This document shows, piece by piece, positions 27,807-37,557 of a DNA stretch of 64,000 nt. Every line of letters starts with the position of its first letter. The stretch's first letter is position 1. The position numbers and the translations under genes were made by a program. The stretch spans positions 1-64,000 of the forward strand of contig JABXII010000003.1 in the NCBI GenBank assembly GCA_013373175.1. Reading direction: 5' to 3'. The notes below the pieces were generated by a model. It was not told the DNA's origin, searched no databases, and saw only the letters and a program-made list of their open reading frames with translations. This DNA is from Campylobacteraceae bacterium (lineage in GTDB: Bacteria; Campylobacterota; Campylobacteria; Campylobacterales; Arcobacteraceae).

Positions 27807-28640
27807 ATGAAAGTAAAACTAGCATCAAGCTATGGCTTCTGCTTTGGAGTAAAAAGGGCAATTGAAATTGCTCAAAAATATGAAAATTCTGCAACAATGG
27901 GTCCATTGATTCATAATCAAAATGAAATTGATAGACTAAAAACTGACTATAATGTAGGTTTATATAACAATCTAACAGATGTTAAACCAGATGATACAAT
28001 CATTATTAGAACACATGGTATTCCTAAAAATGACTTAAAAGATTTAAGAAAAAAAGATGCAAAAGTTATAAATGCTACCTGTCCATTTGTTACAACTCCA
28101 CAGCAAATAGTAAAGAAAATGTCAAAAGAAAATTACTCTATTTTAATCTTTGGAGACCAAGATCATCCAGAAGTAAAAGGTGTAAAATCTTATGGTGAAG
28201 ACCAAGATGATGTACATGTAATTTTAACTGCTGAAGAACTAGATAATTTAAACTTTAAATATGACAAAATTGCTACTGTTGCACAAACAACAAGAAAAAA
28301 AGAGATTTACTTAGAGATTGTAAATAAACTTATTCTTAAAAATAAAGAAGTTAGAGTATTTAATACAATTTGTGATGCAACATTTGAAAACCAAGATGCA
28401 GCAAGAGAACTATCAAAAGAAGTTGATGTTATGGTAATTATTGGAGGTAAAAACTCTTCAAATACTAAGCAATTACACCATATTTGTGTAGAAAACTGTA
28501 AGGATTCATACCTAATAGAAAATGCCAAAGAACTTGATTCTGCATGGTTTAAAAACAAGAACCTTTGTGGTATTACAGCAGGGGCTAGTACTCCTGATTG
28601 GATTATTCAACAAGTAGTTGATGAAATAGAAAAATATTAA
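27807..28640 (+). CDS. ispH: 4-hydroxy-3-methylbut-2-enyl diphosphate reductase
   Basis: Last step of the non-mevalonate isoprenoid pathway, making IPP and DMAPP with a [4Fe-4S] cluster. Cluster cysteines are in YGFCFGVKRA (Cys 12), NATCPFVT (about 93) and FNTICDATFENQ (about 192). The conserved IRTHGIP, GDQDHPEVKG and GITAGASTPDWII motifs are present. The 277 residues are slightly shorter than E. coli IspH. IspE of the same pathway is at 57605. The leader contains alternative hairpins over the ribosome site. Confidence 0.96.
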   Translation: MKVKLASSYGFCFGVKRAIEIAQKYENSATMGPLIHNQNEIDRLKTDYNVGLYNNLTDVKPDDTIIIRTHGIPKNDLKDLRKKDAKVINATCPFVTTPQQIVKKMSKENYSILIFGDQDHPEVKGVKSYGEDQDDVHVILTAEELDNLNFKYDKIATVAQTTRKKEIYLEIVNKLILKNKEVRVFNTICDATFENQDAARELSKEVDVMVIIGGKNSSNTKQLHHICVENCKDSYLIENAKELDSAWFKNKNLCGITAGASTPDWIIQQVVDEIEKY

Positions 28641-28665
28641 GCGAGTTGTTTAAGTAAAATTTAGA

Positions 28666-28671
28666 TATAAT
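28666..28671 (+). promoter_or_regulatory. Predicted -10 for rpsA
   Basis: TATAAT in TTTAGATATAATC, the same 13-base context as the fabG promoter. A second TATAAT lies at 28682-28687. Confidence 0.55.
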
Positions 28672-28712
28672 CATAGCCATTTATAATAAAACGGTTAATA
28701 CGAAGGAATAAA

Positions 28713-30365
28713 ATGGGTATCGATGATATTGAATTAGGTGAAGACTTTGATTTTGAGAAAATGCTTAATGAGTCTTTTGAGAATGCTGAAAATAACTCTG
28801 TAGTTGATGGTGTAATTGTAGAAATTACTAATGATAGTGTACTTGTTGATGTTGGACAAAAGATTGAAGGTAGATTAAACCTTTCAGAAATCACAATTGG
28901 TGGTGAAGTTCAATTTAAAGCTGGTGATACAATCTCTGTTATGTTAATGGGAAATAAAGGTGAAAGACCAAATATTTCTTACAAAAAAGTTTTACAAAAA
29001 GAAAAATTTGATAACTTTGTAAAAGAACATGGTGAGAATGTTGAAGATGTAACAATTGAAGGTAAAATCATTTCTGTTAAAAACAGAGGTGGATTTATTA
29101 TTGAAGATGATTCAGGATTAGAATACTTCATGCCAATGGCACAATCTTACTTAAAAACTCACGGAGCAATTGGTAAAAAAGTTAAAGCTAAAGTTTTAAA
29201 AGTAAACGAAGCTCAAAACTCAATCATTGTTTCTAGAAAAAAACTTATTGAAGAATCTAAAGAGCAAAAAGATTCTAAAGTAAATGAAATCTTAGAGAAA
29301 AACGAACCAGTAAACGGTATCGTTAAAAAAATCACTTCTTATGGTATGTTTATTGATTTAGGTGGAATTGATGGTTTAGTAAACTACAATGAAATCTCTT
29401 ACAAAGGGCCTGTTAACCCTGCAAATTACTATGACGAAGGTGATGAAGTATCTGTTGTTGTATTATCTTACGATAAAGCAAAACAACACTTATCATTATC
29501 TATCAAAGCTGCGTTACCAAATCCTTGGGACGAGATCAAAGACGAATTAGAAGTTGGTGATACAATTACTGTTACTGTTTCTAACTTTGAATCTTATGGT
29601 GCATTTGTTGATTTAGGAAATGATATTGAAGGTTTACTACATATCTCTGAAATTTCTTGGAACAAAAACTTAAAAAATCCAAAAGATTTATTAACATTAG
29701 GTGAAGAAGTTAATGTTGAAGTTATTGAACTAGATGTTGATAAAAAAAGATTAAGAGTATCTTTAAAAAACCTACAAGAAAAACCATTTGCTAAATTTGT
29801 AAAAGAGAACAAAGTTGGTGATGTTATTCAAGGTAAAGTTGCTACATTAACTGATTTTGGTGCTTTCGTTACAATTGGTGAAGTAGATGGACTATTACAC
29901 AATGAAGAAGCTTCTTGGGAATCAAATGCTAAATGTAAATCACTTTATAAAAAAGGTGACGAAGTTGAAGTTAAGATTATCAAAATTGATAGAGAAAAAG
30001 AGAACATCTCTTTATCTATTAAAGAAATTTCTGAATCTCCAGCTAAAAAATTCCAAAATGAACACAAAATTGGAGACATCGTAAAAGGTGCTGTTAAAGA
30101 TAAAAAAGATTTCGGAATTTTCATTAAATTAGATGACAACTTAGATGGTCTAATCAGAAATGAAGACTTTGGTCCATTAAATGTTGAAGAAGTTAATGTT
30201 GGTGACGAATTAGAAGCAGTAGTAGTAAATATCGACACTAAGAAAAATAGAGTAAGATTATCTGTAAAAAGATTAGAGCAACAACAAGAAAGAGAAGTTC
30301 TAAAAGCAGTTAATGATGATACGTCTATGACATTAGGTGATTTACTAAAAGACCAAATTAAATAA
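28713..30365 (+). CDS. rpsA: 30S ribosomal protein S1
   Basis: mRNA-binding protein needed to start translation of weakly structured messages. The 550 residues hold six S1-type OB-fold repeats (about 22-87, 105-170, 195-263, 280-350, 365-437, 450-523), each with the G-x-V/I-x5-G-x-F/Y-V/I-D/x-L-G pattern, for example KKITSYGMFIDLGGIDGLV and SNFESYGAFVDLGNDIEGLL. The upstream spacer has two TATAAT boxes, so it can be expressed apart from ispH. serA follows after 12 bases. Confidence 0.95.
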   Translation: MGIDDIELGEDFDFEKMLNESFENAENNSVVDGVIVEITNDSVLVDVGQKIEGRLNLSEITIGGEVQFKAGDTISVMLMGNKGERPNISYKKVLQKEKFDNFVKEHGENVEDVTIEGKIISVKNRGGFIIEDDSGLEYFMPMAQSYLKTHGAIGKKVKAKVLKVNEAQNSIIVSRKKLIEESKEQKDSKVNEILEKNEPVNGIVKKITSYGMFIDLGGIDGLVNYNEISYKGPVNPANYYDEGDEVSVVVLSYDKAKQHLSLSIKAALPNPWDEIKDELEVGDTITVTVSNFESYGAFVDLGNDIEGLLHISEISWNKNLKNPKDLLTLGEEVNVEVIELDVDKKRLRVSLKNLQEKPFAKFVKENKVGDVIQGKVATLTDFGAFVTIGEVDGLLHNEEASWESNAKCKSLYKKGDEVEVKIIKIDREKENISLSIKEISESPAKKFQNEHKIGDIVKGAVKDKKDFGIFIKLDDNLDGLIRNEDFGPLNVEEVNVGDELEAVVVNIDTKKNRVRLSVKRLEQQQEREVLKAVNDDTSMTLGDLLKDQIK

Positions 30366-30377
30366 GGATTTGTAGTA

Positions 30378-31961
30378 ATGAGTAAACATACAATCGTAGT
30401 TTGTGATCACATTCATGAAGATGGTTTAAACATTTTACAAAACACTGAAGATATCAACTATGTATATGCAGCAGACATTGATAAAGTAGCACTTTTAGAT
30501 GTTATTAAAGATGCAGATGTTGCAATTACTAGATCTTCAACTGATGTTGATGAAAAATTTTTAAATGCAGCAACTAATCTTAAAGCGATTATTAGAGCTG
30601 GTGTAGGATACGATAACGTAGATATGGAAGGTTGTAGCAAAAGAGGAATCATTGCTATGAACGTTCCTACTGCTAATACAATTGCAGCAGTTGAGCTTAC
30701 TATGGCTCATATGCTGTCTTGTATGAGAAAATTCCCTTATGCACATAACCAATTAAAACAAGATAGAATCTGGAAAAGAGAAGATTGGTATGGTAATGAA
30801 CTTTATGGTAAAAAACTTGGTGTTATCGGATTTGGTAACATTGGACATAGAGTTGCATTAAGAGCTAAATCTTTTGAAATGGATGTAGTTACATACGATC
30901 CTTATATTCCTTCAACAAAAGCAACTGATTTAGGTATTAATTATACAACAAACTTTGATGATATCTTAGCTTGTGATATTATTACTATTCATACTCCAAA
31001 AAATCAAGAAACACTTGACATGATTGGGGAAGAAGAAATTGCTAAAATGAAAGATGGTGTTATTTTAATTAACTGTGCTAGAGGTGGTTTATACAACGAA
31101 GAAGCATTAGTTAATAACTTAAAATCTGGAAAAATTGCAATGGCTGGTATTGATGTATTCAAAAAAGAGCCTGCAACTGACCACCCACTTTTAGATTTAG
31201 ACAATGTAACTGTAACTGCACACTTAGGTGCAAATACAAAAGAATCTCAAAAGAAAATTGCTACTCAAGCAGCAGAAAATGCAATTGAGTCTGCAAGAGG
31301 AATTGCATATCCAAATGCTCTTAACTTACCAATTGATGAGAGTAAAATTCCTACATTTGTAAAACCATACATTGAGTTAACTCAAAAAATGGCATTCCTT
31401 GCTGCACAATTAGATAAATCTGCAATTAGATCTATCTCTGTTTGCGCTCATGGTGAAATAAAAGATTACCTTGACTCTTTAGCTACATTTGCTACAGTTG
31501 GAGCTTTAGCTGTTTCTGCAGGTGATGAAATTAACTATGTGAATGCAAAGTTTATTGCTGAAGAAAAAGGTATTAAATTTGATACTTGTGAAGTAAATCA
31601 TTGTTCTGGGTATAACAATAAAGTTACAATCAAAATCACTACAGAAAAAAGAGTTAATACTATCTCTGGTACTGTATTTGATGAAGATGTGCAAAGAATT
31701 GTTGAACTTGATGGATTTGATTTTGATATTGAACCAAAAGGTAAGATGATACTTATGAGAAACAACGATGTTCCTGGTGTAATTGGAGAAGTTGGTAAAC
31801 TATTAGGTGATAACAAAATTAATATCTCTGACTTTAGATTAGCAAGAGGAAAAGATTCTGCATTAGCAGTTATCTTAGTAGATGAATCTGTTAATCATAA
31901 GATATTAGATCAAATTAAAACTTTAGAAGCTGCAATTTCTGTAGCTTATGCAGAAGTATAA
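30378..31961 (+). CDS. serA: D-3-phosphoglycerate dehydrogenase
   Basis: First step of serine synthesis, oxidising 3-phosphoglycerate. The 527-residue long form has the NAD-binding [13 protein letters not shown] (about 146-158), catalytic Arg in [13 protein letters not shown], a Glu in [10 protein letters not shown] and His in [12 protein letters not shown], an intervening domain (about 320-450) and a C-terminal ACT domain ([17 protein letters not shown] onward). This long form is typical of many bacteria outside the enterics. It sits between translation genes, with AAGGA before the ATG. Confidence 0.95.
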   Translation: MSKHTIVVCDHIHEDGLNILQNTEDINYVYAADIDKVALLDVIKDADVAITRSSTDVDEKFLNAATNLKAIIRAGVGYDNVDMEGCSKRGIIAMNVPTANTIAAVELTMAHMLSCMRKFPYAHNQLKQDRIWKREDWYGNELYGKKLGVIGFGNIGHRVALRAKSFEMDVVTYDPYIPSTKATDLGINYTTNFDDILACDIITIHTPKNQETLDMIGEEEIAKMKDGVILINCARGGLYNEEALVNNLKSGKIAMAGIDVFKKEPATDHPLLDLDNVTVTAHLGANTKESQKKIATQAAENAIESARGIAYPNALNLPIDESKIPTFVKPYIELTQKMAFLAAQLDKSAIRSISVCAHGEIKDYLDSLATFATVGALAVSAGDEINYVNAKFIAEEKGIKFDTCEVNHCSGYNNKVTIKITTEKRVNTISGTVFDEDVQRIVELDGFDFDIEPKGKMILMRNNDVPGVIGEVGKLLGDNKINISDFRLARGKDSALAVILVDESVNHKILDQIKTLEAAISVAYAEV

Positions 31962-31972
31962 AAGGAATAACC

Positions 31973-32536
31973 ATGGCAAATATTTCAATGAGTGAATTAA
32001 AAAAAGGTTTAAAAATTGAGATTGATGGTGTTCCTTATAAAATCACTGAATACCAACATGTAAAACCTGGTAAAGGTGCTGCATTTGTAAGATGTAAAAT
32101 TAAATCATTCCTAAATGGAAAAGTTATTGAAAAAACTTTCCATGCAGGAGACAAATGTACTACTCCAGATTTACAACAAAAAACTATGCAATACCTTTAT
32201 GATGATGGTGAAATGCTACAATTCATGGATGCAAACACATACGAACAAATTGGTTTAACATATGACCAAGTTGGTGATGCAGAAAAATGGATTATTGATG
32301 GAATGAATGTTGATATGATGTTCTTTAATGGTAATGCAATTACTGTTGAACCACCAATGACTGTTGAACTTAAAATTGTAGAAACTCCACCTAACTTCAA
32401 AGGTGACTCACAAGGTGGTAAAAAACCTGCTACTTTAGAAAGTGGAGCTGTTGTACAGATTCCTTTCCACCTAGTAGAAGGTGATGTTATCAAAGTTGAT
32501 ACTAGAACAGGTGAGTACTTAGAGAAAGTTAAATAG
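31973..32536 (+). CDS. efp: Elongation factor P
   Basis: Relieves ribosome stalling at consecutive prolines. The 187 residues form three beta domains. The tip loop reads [12 protein letters not shown] with Lys34, the residue that is beta-lysylated in bacteria with EpmA; no modifying enzyme is in the window, so its state is unknown. The C-terminal [18 protein letters not shown] is standard. It is the last gene of the rpsA-serA-efp run and is followed by a terminator. Confidence 0.97.
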   Translation: MANISMSELKKGLKIEIDGVPYKITEYQHVKPGKGAAFVRCKIKSFLNGKVIEKTFHAGDKCTTPDLQQKTMQYLYDDGEMLQFMDANTYEQIGLTYDQVGDAEKWIIDGMNVDMMFFNGNAITVEPPMTVELKIVETPPNFKGDSQGGKKPATLESGAVVQIPFHLVEGDVIKVDTRTGEYLEKVK

Positions 32537-32541
32537 CGTTA

Positions 32542-32566
32542 AAAAGAGTGAATAATTTCACTCTTT
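32542..32566 (+). terminator. Terminator after efp
   Basis: An 11-bp stem (AAAAGAGTGAA / TTCACTCTTTT) with a TAAT loop. Confidence 0.85.
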
Positions 32567-32587
32567 TAGCTATTTAAGCTGAGTATT

Positions 32588-32690
32588 TGTTTTCTAAGAG
32601 AAAACATACGAAGCCGATGTGAACTAGCTCGCTAGAGCGTATTGTCGAAGCTGAGTGAAACGAATCAAGACATTGTGAGATGAACTATCT
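32588..32690. repeat. Intergenic repeat-like element between efp and ribD
   Basis: A hairpin (TGTTTTCT / AGAAAACA, 32588-32606) is followed by a less AT-rich stretch with two related units, CGAAGCCGATGTGAAC (from 32609) and CGAAGCTGAGTGAAAC (from 32646). Related segments each end in ATTGT. No ORF or RNA family is recognised. The style resembles REP-like intergenic elements; copy number was not checked. Confidence 0.45.
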
Positions 32691-32733
32691 AAAAATTGTA
32701 GTAGTAAAAATCATTTAAAAGTTGGCTTTTATT

Positions 32734-33741
32734 CTAGCCTTTTCTTTTTAGATAGATAATTTTCTCTTCACCTATATAATTCTCATGCACTATCTCAAAA
32801 TCCATATCAATATCATTTAATGCATTTACACCATTTCTAATTTTAGGACTTACAAGTAAAACAATATAATCAATCTTCTCTTTTAACTTGTCCATCAAAT
32901 TATAAGTACCCTCAATCATTACAAATTTATAATCCAATAGTTTAAATAAATCATCACTAATAATTACATCTCTATTTGGTATTTTAAAAAGTGGGATATT
33001 ATTATCAAAAACTTTGTTTTTTGTATATATCATGATATTTGGAGCTCGTCCAGCAATATATCTTGCATCCAAGGTTGGTTTATCAGTTCTAATTGTATTG
33101 CCACCAATAAGCATTAAATCAATTTTATCTCTAATTGCATGAACATATGCCTTTGCAGCATTTGATGAAATACTTCCATCAATACATCCATTTAATGTTT
33201 GTGCCATTTTGTAGAATATAAAAGTTCCATTTGTCCATTTAATAAATGGATATAAAAGGTCTCTTGCTTCTTTATTCATACACCCAAGGTTTACATCGAT
33301 ATTAGCTTGTTTTAGTGTCTCTAGACCGCCAGATGCTTCTTTATTTATATCTTCGTGGGCTACTACTACTTTTTTAGGTTTAATCACTTTTAATAAATTT
33401 GCACAAGCAGGAGTTTTTCCTATATGATTACAAGGTTCTAAAGTAACATAAATAGTGCAATCTTCAAAAAAACCTTTATGATTTTTTGTTAGATACTCAT
33501 GTATGTCATGACTTGAACTTTTTGTTTTTAATATATCATTAGGATATTTTTTTAAATATGCAGCTTTTAAAGCATTTACTTCAGCATGAGGCATTCCAGC
33601 TTCTTTGTGAGCTTCAATAGAAAGAATCTCTCCATCTTTTACAACAACACACCCTACAGCTGGATTTGGATAAGTAAGCAACTGATATTTCCATGCTTCA
33701 TCAATTGCAAGTTTCATATAAAAGTTATCATCTATTTTCAT
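32734..33741 (-). CDS. ribD: Bifunctional riboflavin biosynthesis protein RibD
   Basis: Deaminates and then reduces the pyrimidine intermediate of riboflavin synthesis. The N-terminal deaminase carries the zinc motif HAEVNAL (about 52-58) and PCNHIGKTPACANLL (about 103-117). The C-terminal reductase starts near residue 150 (FIFYKMAQTLNGCIDG, IGGNTIRTDKPTLDAR). The 335 residues are shorter than E. coli RibD (367), mainly in the reductase. It stands alone, beyond the probable terminator of the infB operon. Confidence 0.94.
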   Translation of the reverse strand: MKIDDNFYMKLAIDEAWKYQLLTYPNPAVGCVVVKDGEILSIEAHKEAGMPHAEVNALKAAYLKKYPNDILKTKSSSHDIHEYLTKNHKGFFEDCTIYVTLEPCNHIGKTPACANLLKVIKPKKVVVAHEDINKEASGGLETLKQANIDVNLGCMNKEARDLLYPFIKWTNGTFIFYKMAQTLNGCIDGSISSNAAKAYVHAIRDKIDLMLIGGNTIRTDKPTLDARYIAGRAPNIMIYTKNKVFDNNIPLFKIPNRDVIISDDLFKLLDYKFVMIEGTYNLMDKLKEKIDYIVLLVSPKIRNGVNALNDIDMDFEIVHENYIGEEKIIYLKRKG

Positions 33742-33762
33742 TGTTCTCTTTTCTAAAGTAAA

Positions 33763-33796
33763 AAAAAAGGAAGCTGAAAAATCAACTCCCTTTTTA
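33763..33796 (-). terminator. Probable terminator after rimP
   Basis: Read on the minus strand, an interrupted stem (AAAGGGAGTTG with CAGCTTCCTTT, two mismatches) is followed by a run of eight T. Confidence 0.5.
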
Positions 33797-33815
33797 GTTT
33801 ATATTTTAATTTATT

Positions 33816-34244
33816 CTACCATTCAAAATATGTAGATGCTGAAGATATTTCATCATATGAAACTATCTCTTCACCACTTTCTGTTTTGATTTTGATTGCA
33901 TTATCATCAGCTGTTAATAACTCACCTTTAATAATATTTTTCTCAAAATCTTTTATTTTGATTTTTTCACCAATTGACGCCTTAAAGTGTCTTGGATTTT
34001 TTAGTTTTCTTTCTATTCCAGGTGAGCTAACTTCTAAGTTATATTTACCATTCATAGGCTCATCTAAATCTAAGATAGGTGATATCATTCTAGAAATTTC
34101 TGCACATTTATCAAGGTTAATTCCCTCTTGTGATGTAACATAAACTCTAAAAATATTCATATCATTCTCTTTTAAAGATACAATATCATAAACTTCTGCA
34201 CCACAACCTTGTACTGCAATTTCAATTGATTCTTCTAAATTCAC
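33816..34244 (-). CDS. rimP: Ribosome maturation factor RimP
   Basis: Helps assemble the 30S subunit. The 142 residues show the family motif [15 protein letters not shown] (about 63-77) and a C-terminal Sm-like barrel. It starts with GTG, overlapping the rbfA stop by four bases (GTGA). It is the last gene of the ylxR-infB-rbfA-rimP operon; the order matches other Campylobacterota, whereas E. coli begins with rimP. Confidence 0.92.
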   Translation of the reverse strand: MNLEESIEIAVQGCGAEVYDIVSLKENDMNIFRVYVTSQEGINLDKCAEISRMISPILDLDEPMNGKYNLEVSSPGIERKLKNPRHFKASIGEKIKIKDFEKNIIKGELLTADDNAIKIKTESGEEIVSYDEISSASTYFEW

Positions 34245-34600
34245 GATTCACTCTTTTTATCTTTTTCAATTTTTCTAAATAAATCTTCAATATTTTTTGA
34301 CTTTTCTAAAGATTTATCATTTTCAAATTTAAAGTTTGGACATTTATACCAACCAGTTGCACTTAAAACATATGATTTAATTCTACCACTTGCTTTAGTT
34401 AACGCAGAAACTACACCTGGTATTTCTTTGTCCTCAAAATCACTTCCATCAAAATAAACAATTGCATCATATTTTCCATTTTTGCAATTTACACCAGTTA
34501 TTGGAAGTGATCGGATTCTATCATCATTCATACTTGATAGAGCTTCAGGTACAAGCTCCATCAGTAATGATTCAGTTCTTTGAAGATTAATACTTTTCAT
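34241..34600 (-). CDS. rbfA: 30S ribosome-binding factor A
   Basis: KH-fold protein for late 30S maturation. The 119-residue product contains [15 protein letters not shown] (about 9-23) and [17 protein letters not shown]. The ATG at 34600 is preferred over the adjacent TTG at 34603 because AAAGG upstream is better spaced. It starts 13 bases after infB and overlaps rimP by four. Confidence 0.88.
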   Translation of the reverse strand: MKSINLQRTESLLMELVPEALSSMNDDRIRSLPITGVNCKNGKYDAIVYFDGSDFEDKEIPGVVSALTKASGRIKSYVLSATGWYKCPNFKFENDKSLEKSKNIEDLFRKIEKDKKSES

Positions 34601-34612
34601 CAAGCTGCCTTT

Positions 34613-37255
34613 TTACAGTTCAATTTCTCTTTTTTCTTCAATTTGAATAAATGTTTCAATGAAGTCTCCAACTTTGATATCGTTGAATTTCTCAAAGATA
34701 ATACCACACTCGTATCCATTTGATACTTCTTTAACATCATCTTTAAATCTTTTAAGAGATGCGATTTTACCAGTATAAGTTACAACACCATCTCTAATAA
34801 TTCTAGCATGACCACCTCTGATAACTTTACCATCAGTTACAAAACATCCTGCAACTGTTCCAACTTTTGGAACAACAAATGTATCTCTAACTTCTGCTTG
34901 TCCAGTATTTTCTTCTCTAATAACTGCACTCATCATACCAGAAAGTGTATCTTTAATATCATCAATTAAGTCATAAATGATAGAGTAAGTATTAATTGTA
35001 ATACCATCAGCTTTTGCTTTATTTTTAACAGCACCAGTTGGTCTTACATTAAATCCTAAAATAATACACCCTTCAGATGCACCAGCAAGAATTAAGTCAG
35101 ACTCAGTAATTCCACCAACACCAGCGTGAACTACTTTAACTTTTACTTCTTCATTTTGGATTTTTTCTAATGAACCTTTAATTGCTTCTAATGAACCACC
35201 AACATCAGTTTTAATAATAACTGGTAGTTGTTTGATTTTACCTTCTGCAATTAATCCACTCATTTCTTCTAAAGAAACTTTTGTAGATTTTGATAATTCT
35301 TTAGCTCTTGCATGTTCTGCTCTAGTTGTAGCAATTTCTCTTGCTTCTTTGTCAGTATCTTGTGCTACTAAAATTGAACCAGCTGCTGGAACTTCATTTA
35401 GTCCTAAAACTGAACCAGTTTCAGATAATCCTAAAGATTTTACTTGTTTACCCATATCATTAGTGATTGCTTTAACTCTACCAAATGTAGTGTCACAAAC
35501 AATATTATCACCAACTCTTAAGATACCATTTTGAACAATAACAGTTGCAACTGGTCCTCTACCTTTTTCTAAAGATGATTCAACAACAGTTGCTTTTGCT
35601 TTTGCAGTTGGGTCAGCTTTAAGCTCTAAAATTTCAGATTGTAAAAGAATATTTTCTAATAAATCATCAATTCCTTCTCCTGTTTTTGCAGATACACCAA
35701 TGAACTCAATATCTCCACCCCAATCAACAGGAGTCATTTCTCTCTCTGCCATTTGAGCTTTAACCATATCCATGTTTGCTGCTTCTTTATCAATTTTATT
35801 AACGGCTACAATAATAGGACAACCAGAAGCTTTTGCATGAGAAATAACTTCTTCAGTTTGTTGCTTAACACCATCATCAGCTGCAACAACAATAATTACA
35901 ACATCAGTAACTTCTGCACCTCTTGCTCTCATAGCTGAGAATGCGGCGTGACCTGGAGTATCTACAAAAGTGATTTTTTGATTATTTTGTTCAATTGTAT
36001 AAGCAGAAATATGTTGAGTAATTCCACCTGCTTCACCTGAAGCAATTTTAGATGATCTAATTTTATCTAATAATGAAGTTTTACCATGGTCAACGTGTCC
36101 CATAATAGTAACAACAGGAGGTCTAGTTTCAAAGTTACTTTCATCAATTTCTTCATCTTGATAATCTTCAACATAGTTCGCATCTTCTAATGCATCTTTA
36201 ACAGTTACTTCAATTCCAAACTCTTCACCAAGAATCTCTAATTCATCTTGTTTTAAGAAGTCATTTTTAGTAACCATCATTCCAAGACTGAATAATACTG
36301 TGATTACTTCTGATGCAGATTTTCCACAAGCTTCAGCAAACTCATAAACCCTTACATCTTCAGGAATAGTTACTTCAGTAATTTCAACTTCTTCTTCAGT
36401 TCTTTTAATTCTTTTCTTTCTTTTCTTTCTTTTTAAACCTTGTGGTCTATTACCAAAGGCTGCAGGTCTAGAAGATCTAGTTTGTTTTTTATTGTTCTCT
36501 TTAGGTTTATTGTCTTCTAAGAATTTTGAAGGATCAGATAAATCCATATCTAATAAAACAACTTCTTCCCCAAGTAATGACTCATCACTTGCATTAGAGA
36601 AATCTGATTGAGAACTTCTTTCTAACTCAATAACTTTACCATGGTCTTGTGCTTTAGGAGGTTGTTTCTTTTTTTCTTTTTTTCTAGCTGCTTTTTGAGC
36701 TTGAGTCTCTTTTTTATCTTCTTGCTTATCATTTCCACCTAAAATCTCACTAAGTGATTTCATTGCTTTTTTAGGTTGACCATCAATAGCTGAAGAAGAA
36801 GTTTCGATTTGCTCTTTTGGCTCTTCTCTTGGCTTCTTCTTCTTAATAATTTTTAGCCCTCTTCTCTTAGGAACAACTCTTTTAGGAGCCACACTTTTAA
36901 CGCTTTCTTCTTTTGGCTCTTCTTCTTTTTTTGGTTCTTCTTCTTTTACTTCTTTTTCTTTAGAAACCTCAATTTCTTTTGGCTCTTCTTCTTTTTTTGC
37001 TTCTTCTTTAGTAGACTCAGTATCTTCTTTAACTGGCTCTTTTTTCTTTACTACTTTTTTAGCTGCTGGTTTTTTAGCAAGTTTCGAACTTTTACCAGTC
37101 ATTATGTAGTTTGCTATCTCTTCTGCATCTTCAAAAGAAACTGCTGTTTGAGGTGATTTAAGTTCTATCCCTAAATCTTTAGCTTTAGCAATCACTTCTG
37201 TGCTGCTAGCTCCTGCTTCTTCAGCAATTTCATATACTCTTACGTTATCTGACAT
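34613..37255 (-). CDS. infB: Translation initiation factor IF-2
   Basis: GTPase that places initiator tRNA on the 30S subunit. Order: a first IF2_N module (about 1-55), a long Lys/Glu-rich low-complexity linker (about 55-295), a second IF2_N module (about 300-355, EDVRVYEFAEACGKSASEVI), the G domain with GHVDHGKTSLLDKIR (about 386-400), DTPGHAAFSAM and NKIDK, then the beta-barrel and C1/C2 domains. The 880 residues are typical. The linker has a strong purine bias at the DNA level. AGGAG precedes the ATG; the start overlaps ylxR by 11 bases. Confidence 0.97.
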   Translation of the reverse strand: MSDNVRVYEIAEEAGASSTEVIAKAKDLGIELKSPQTAVSFEDAEEIANYIMTGKSSKLAKKPAAKKVVKKKEPVKEDTESTKEEAKKEEEPKEIEVSKEKEVKEEEPKKEEEPKEESVKSVAPKRVVPKRRGLKIIKKKKPREEPKEQIETSSSAIDGQPKKAMKSLSEILGGNDKQEDKKETQAQKAARKKEKKKQPPKAQDHGKVIELERSSQSDFSNASDESLLGEEVVLLDMDLSDPSKFLEDNKPKENNKKQTRSSRPAAFGNRPQGLKRKKRKKRIKRTEEEVEITEVTIPEDVRVYEFAEACGKSASEVITVLFSLGMMVTKNDFLKQDELEILGEEFGIEVTVKDALEDANYVEDYQDEEIDESNFETRPPVVTIMGHVDHGKTSLLDKIRSSKIASGEAGGITQHISAYTIEQNNQKITFVDTPGHAAFSAMRARGAEVTDVVIIVVAADDGVKQQTEEVISHAKASGCPIIVAVNKIDKEAANMDMVKAQMAEREMTPVDWGGDIEFIGVSAKTGEGIDDLLENILLQSEILELKADPTAKAKATVVESSLEKGRGPVATVIVQNGILRVGDNIVCDTTFGRVKAITNDMGKQVKSLGLSETGSVLGLNEVPAAGSILVAQDTDKEAREIATTRAEHARAKELSKSTKVSLEEMSGLIAEGKIKQLPVIIKTDVGGSLEAIKGSLEKIQNEEVKVKVVHAGVGGITESDLILAGASEGCIILGFNVRPTGAVKNKAKADGITINTYSIIYDLIDDIKDTLSGMMSAVIREENTGQAEVRDTFVVPKVGTVAGCFVTDGKVIRGGHARIIRDGVVTYTGKIASLKRFKDDVKEVSNGYECGIIFEKFNDIKVGDFIETFIQIEEKREIEL

Positions 37256-37523
37256 GCGTTAAAATCTCCTTAAGTTGTCCTATGTAGTTATCTTTGTTTT
37301 TACACTCTCTAAAAAGTGCCTTTTCAAGTTTTTTTAAATTTTTAGAATTAATGTCTTCATCTTCTAAAAATGAAATACACTCTTTACAGATATAAAAACT
37401 TCGTCCCATATTGTCAAAGGCTTGAAGTTTCTTATCTTTACATTTAAATCTTAGCAATAAGTTTTGTTCAAATTTACCTCTACAAACAATACACGTTCTA
37501 ATGGGCTTTTTCAAAATAGTCAA
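37245..37523 (-). CDS. YlxR-like (DUF448) RNA-binding protein
   Basis: A small 92-residue protein with the family signature IRTCIVCRGKFEQNLLLRFKC (CXXC at about 11-14) and a second CXXC (YICKEC). YlxR proteins bind nucleic acid and sit upstream of infB in many bacteria; a role in RNase P or gene regulation has been suggested for the family. The start is TTG with AGG eight bases upstream; no ATG fits the conserved N-terminus. Confidence 0.87.
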   Translation of the reverse strand: MTILKKPIRTCIVCRGKFEQNLLLRFKCKDKKLQAFDNMGRSFYICKECISFLEDEDINSKNLKKLEKALFRECKNKDNYIGQLKEILTHVR

Positions 37524-37557
37524 TATAATACCTAATTTTTACTTAAACTTATTATTT

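Noticed and set aside
36900-37080. Low-complexity Lys/Glu coding stretch as a repeat element
   Set aside because: It is the normal linker of IF-2, in frame and typical for infB.
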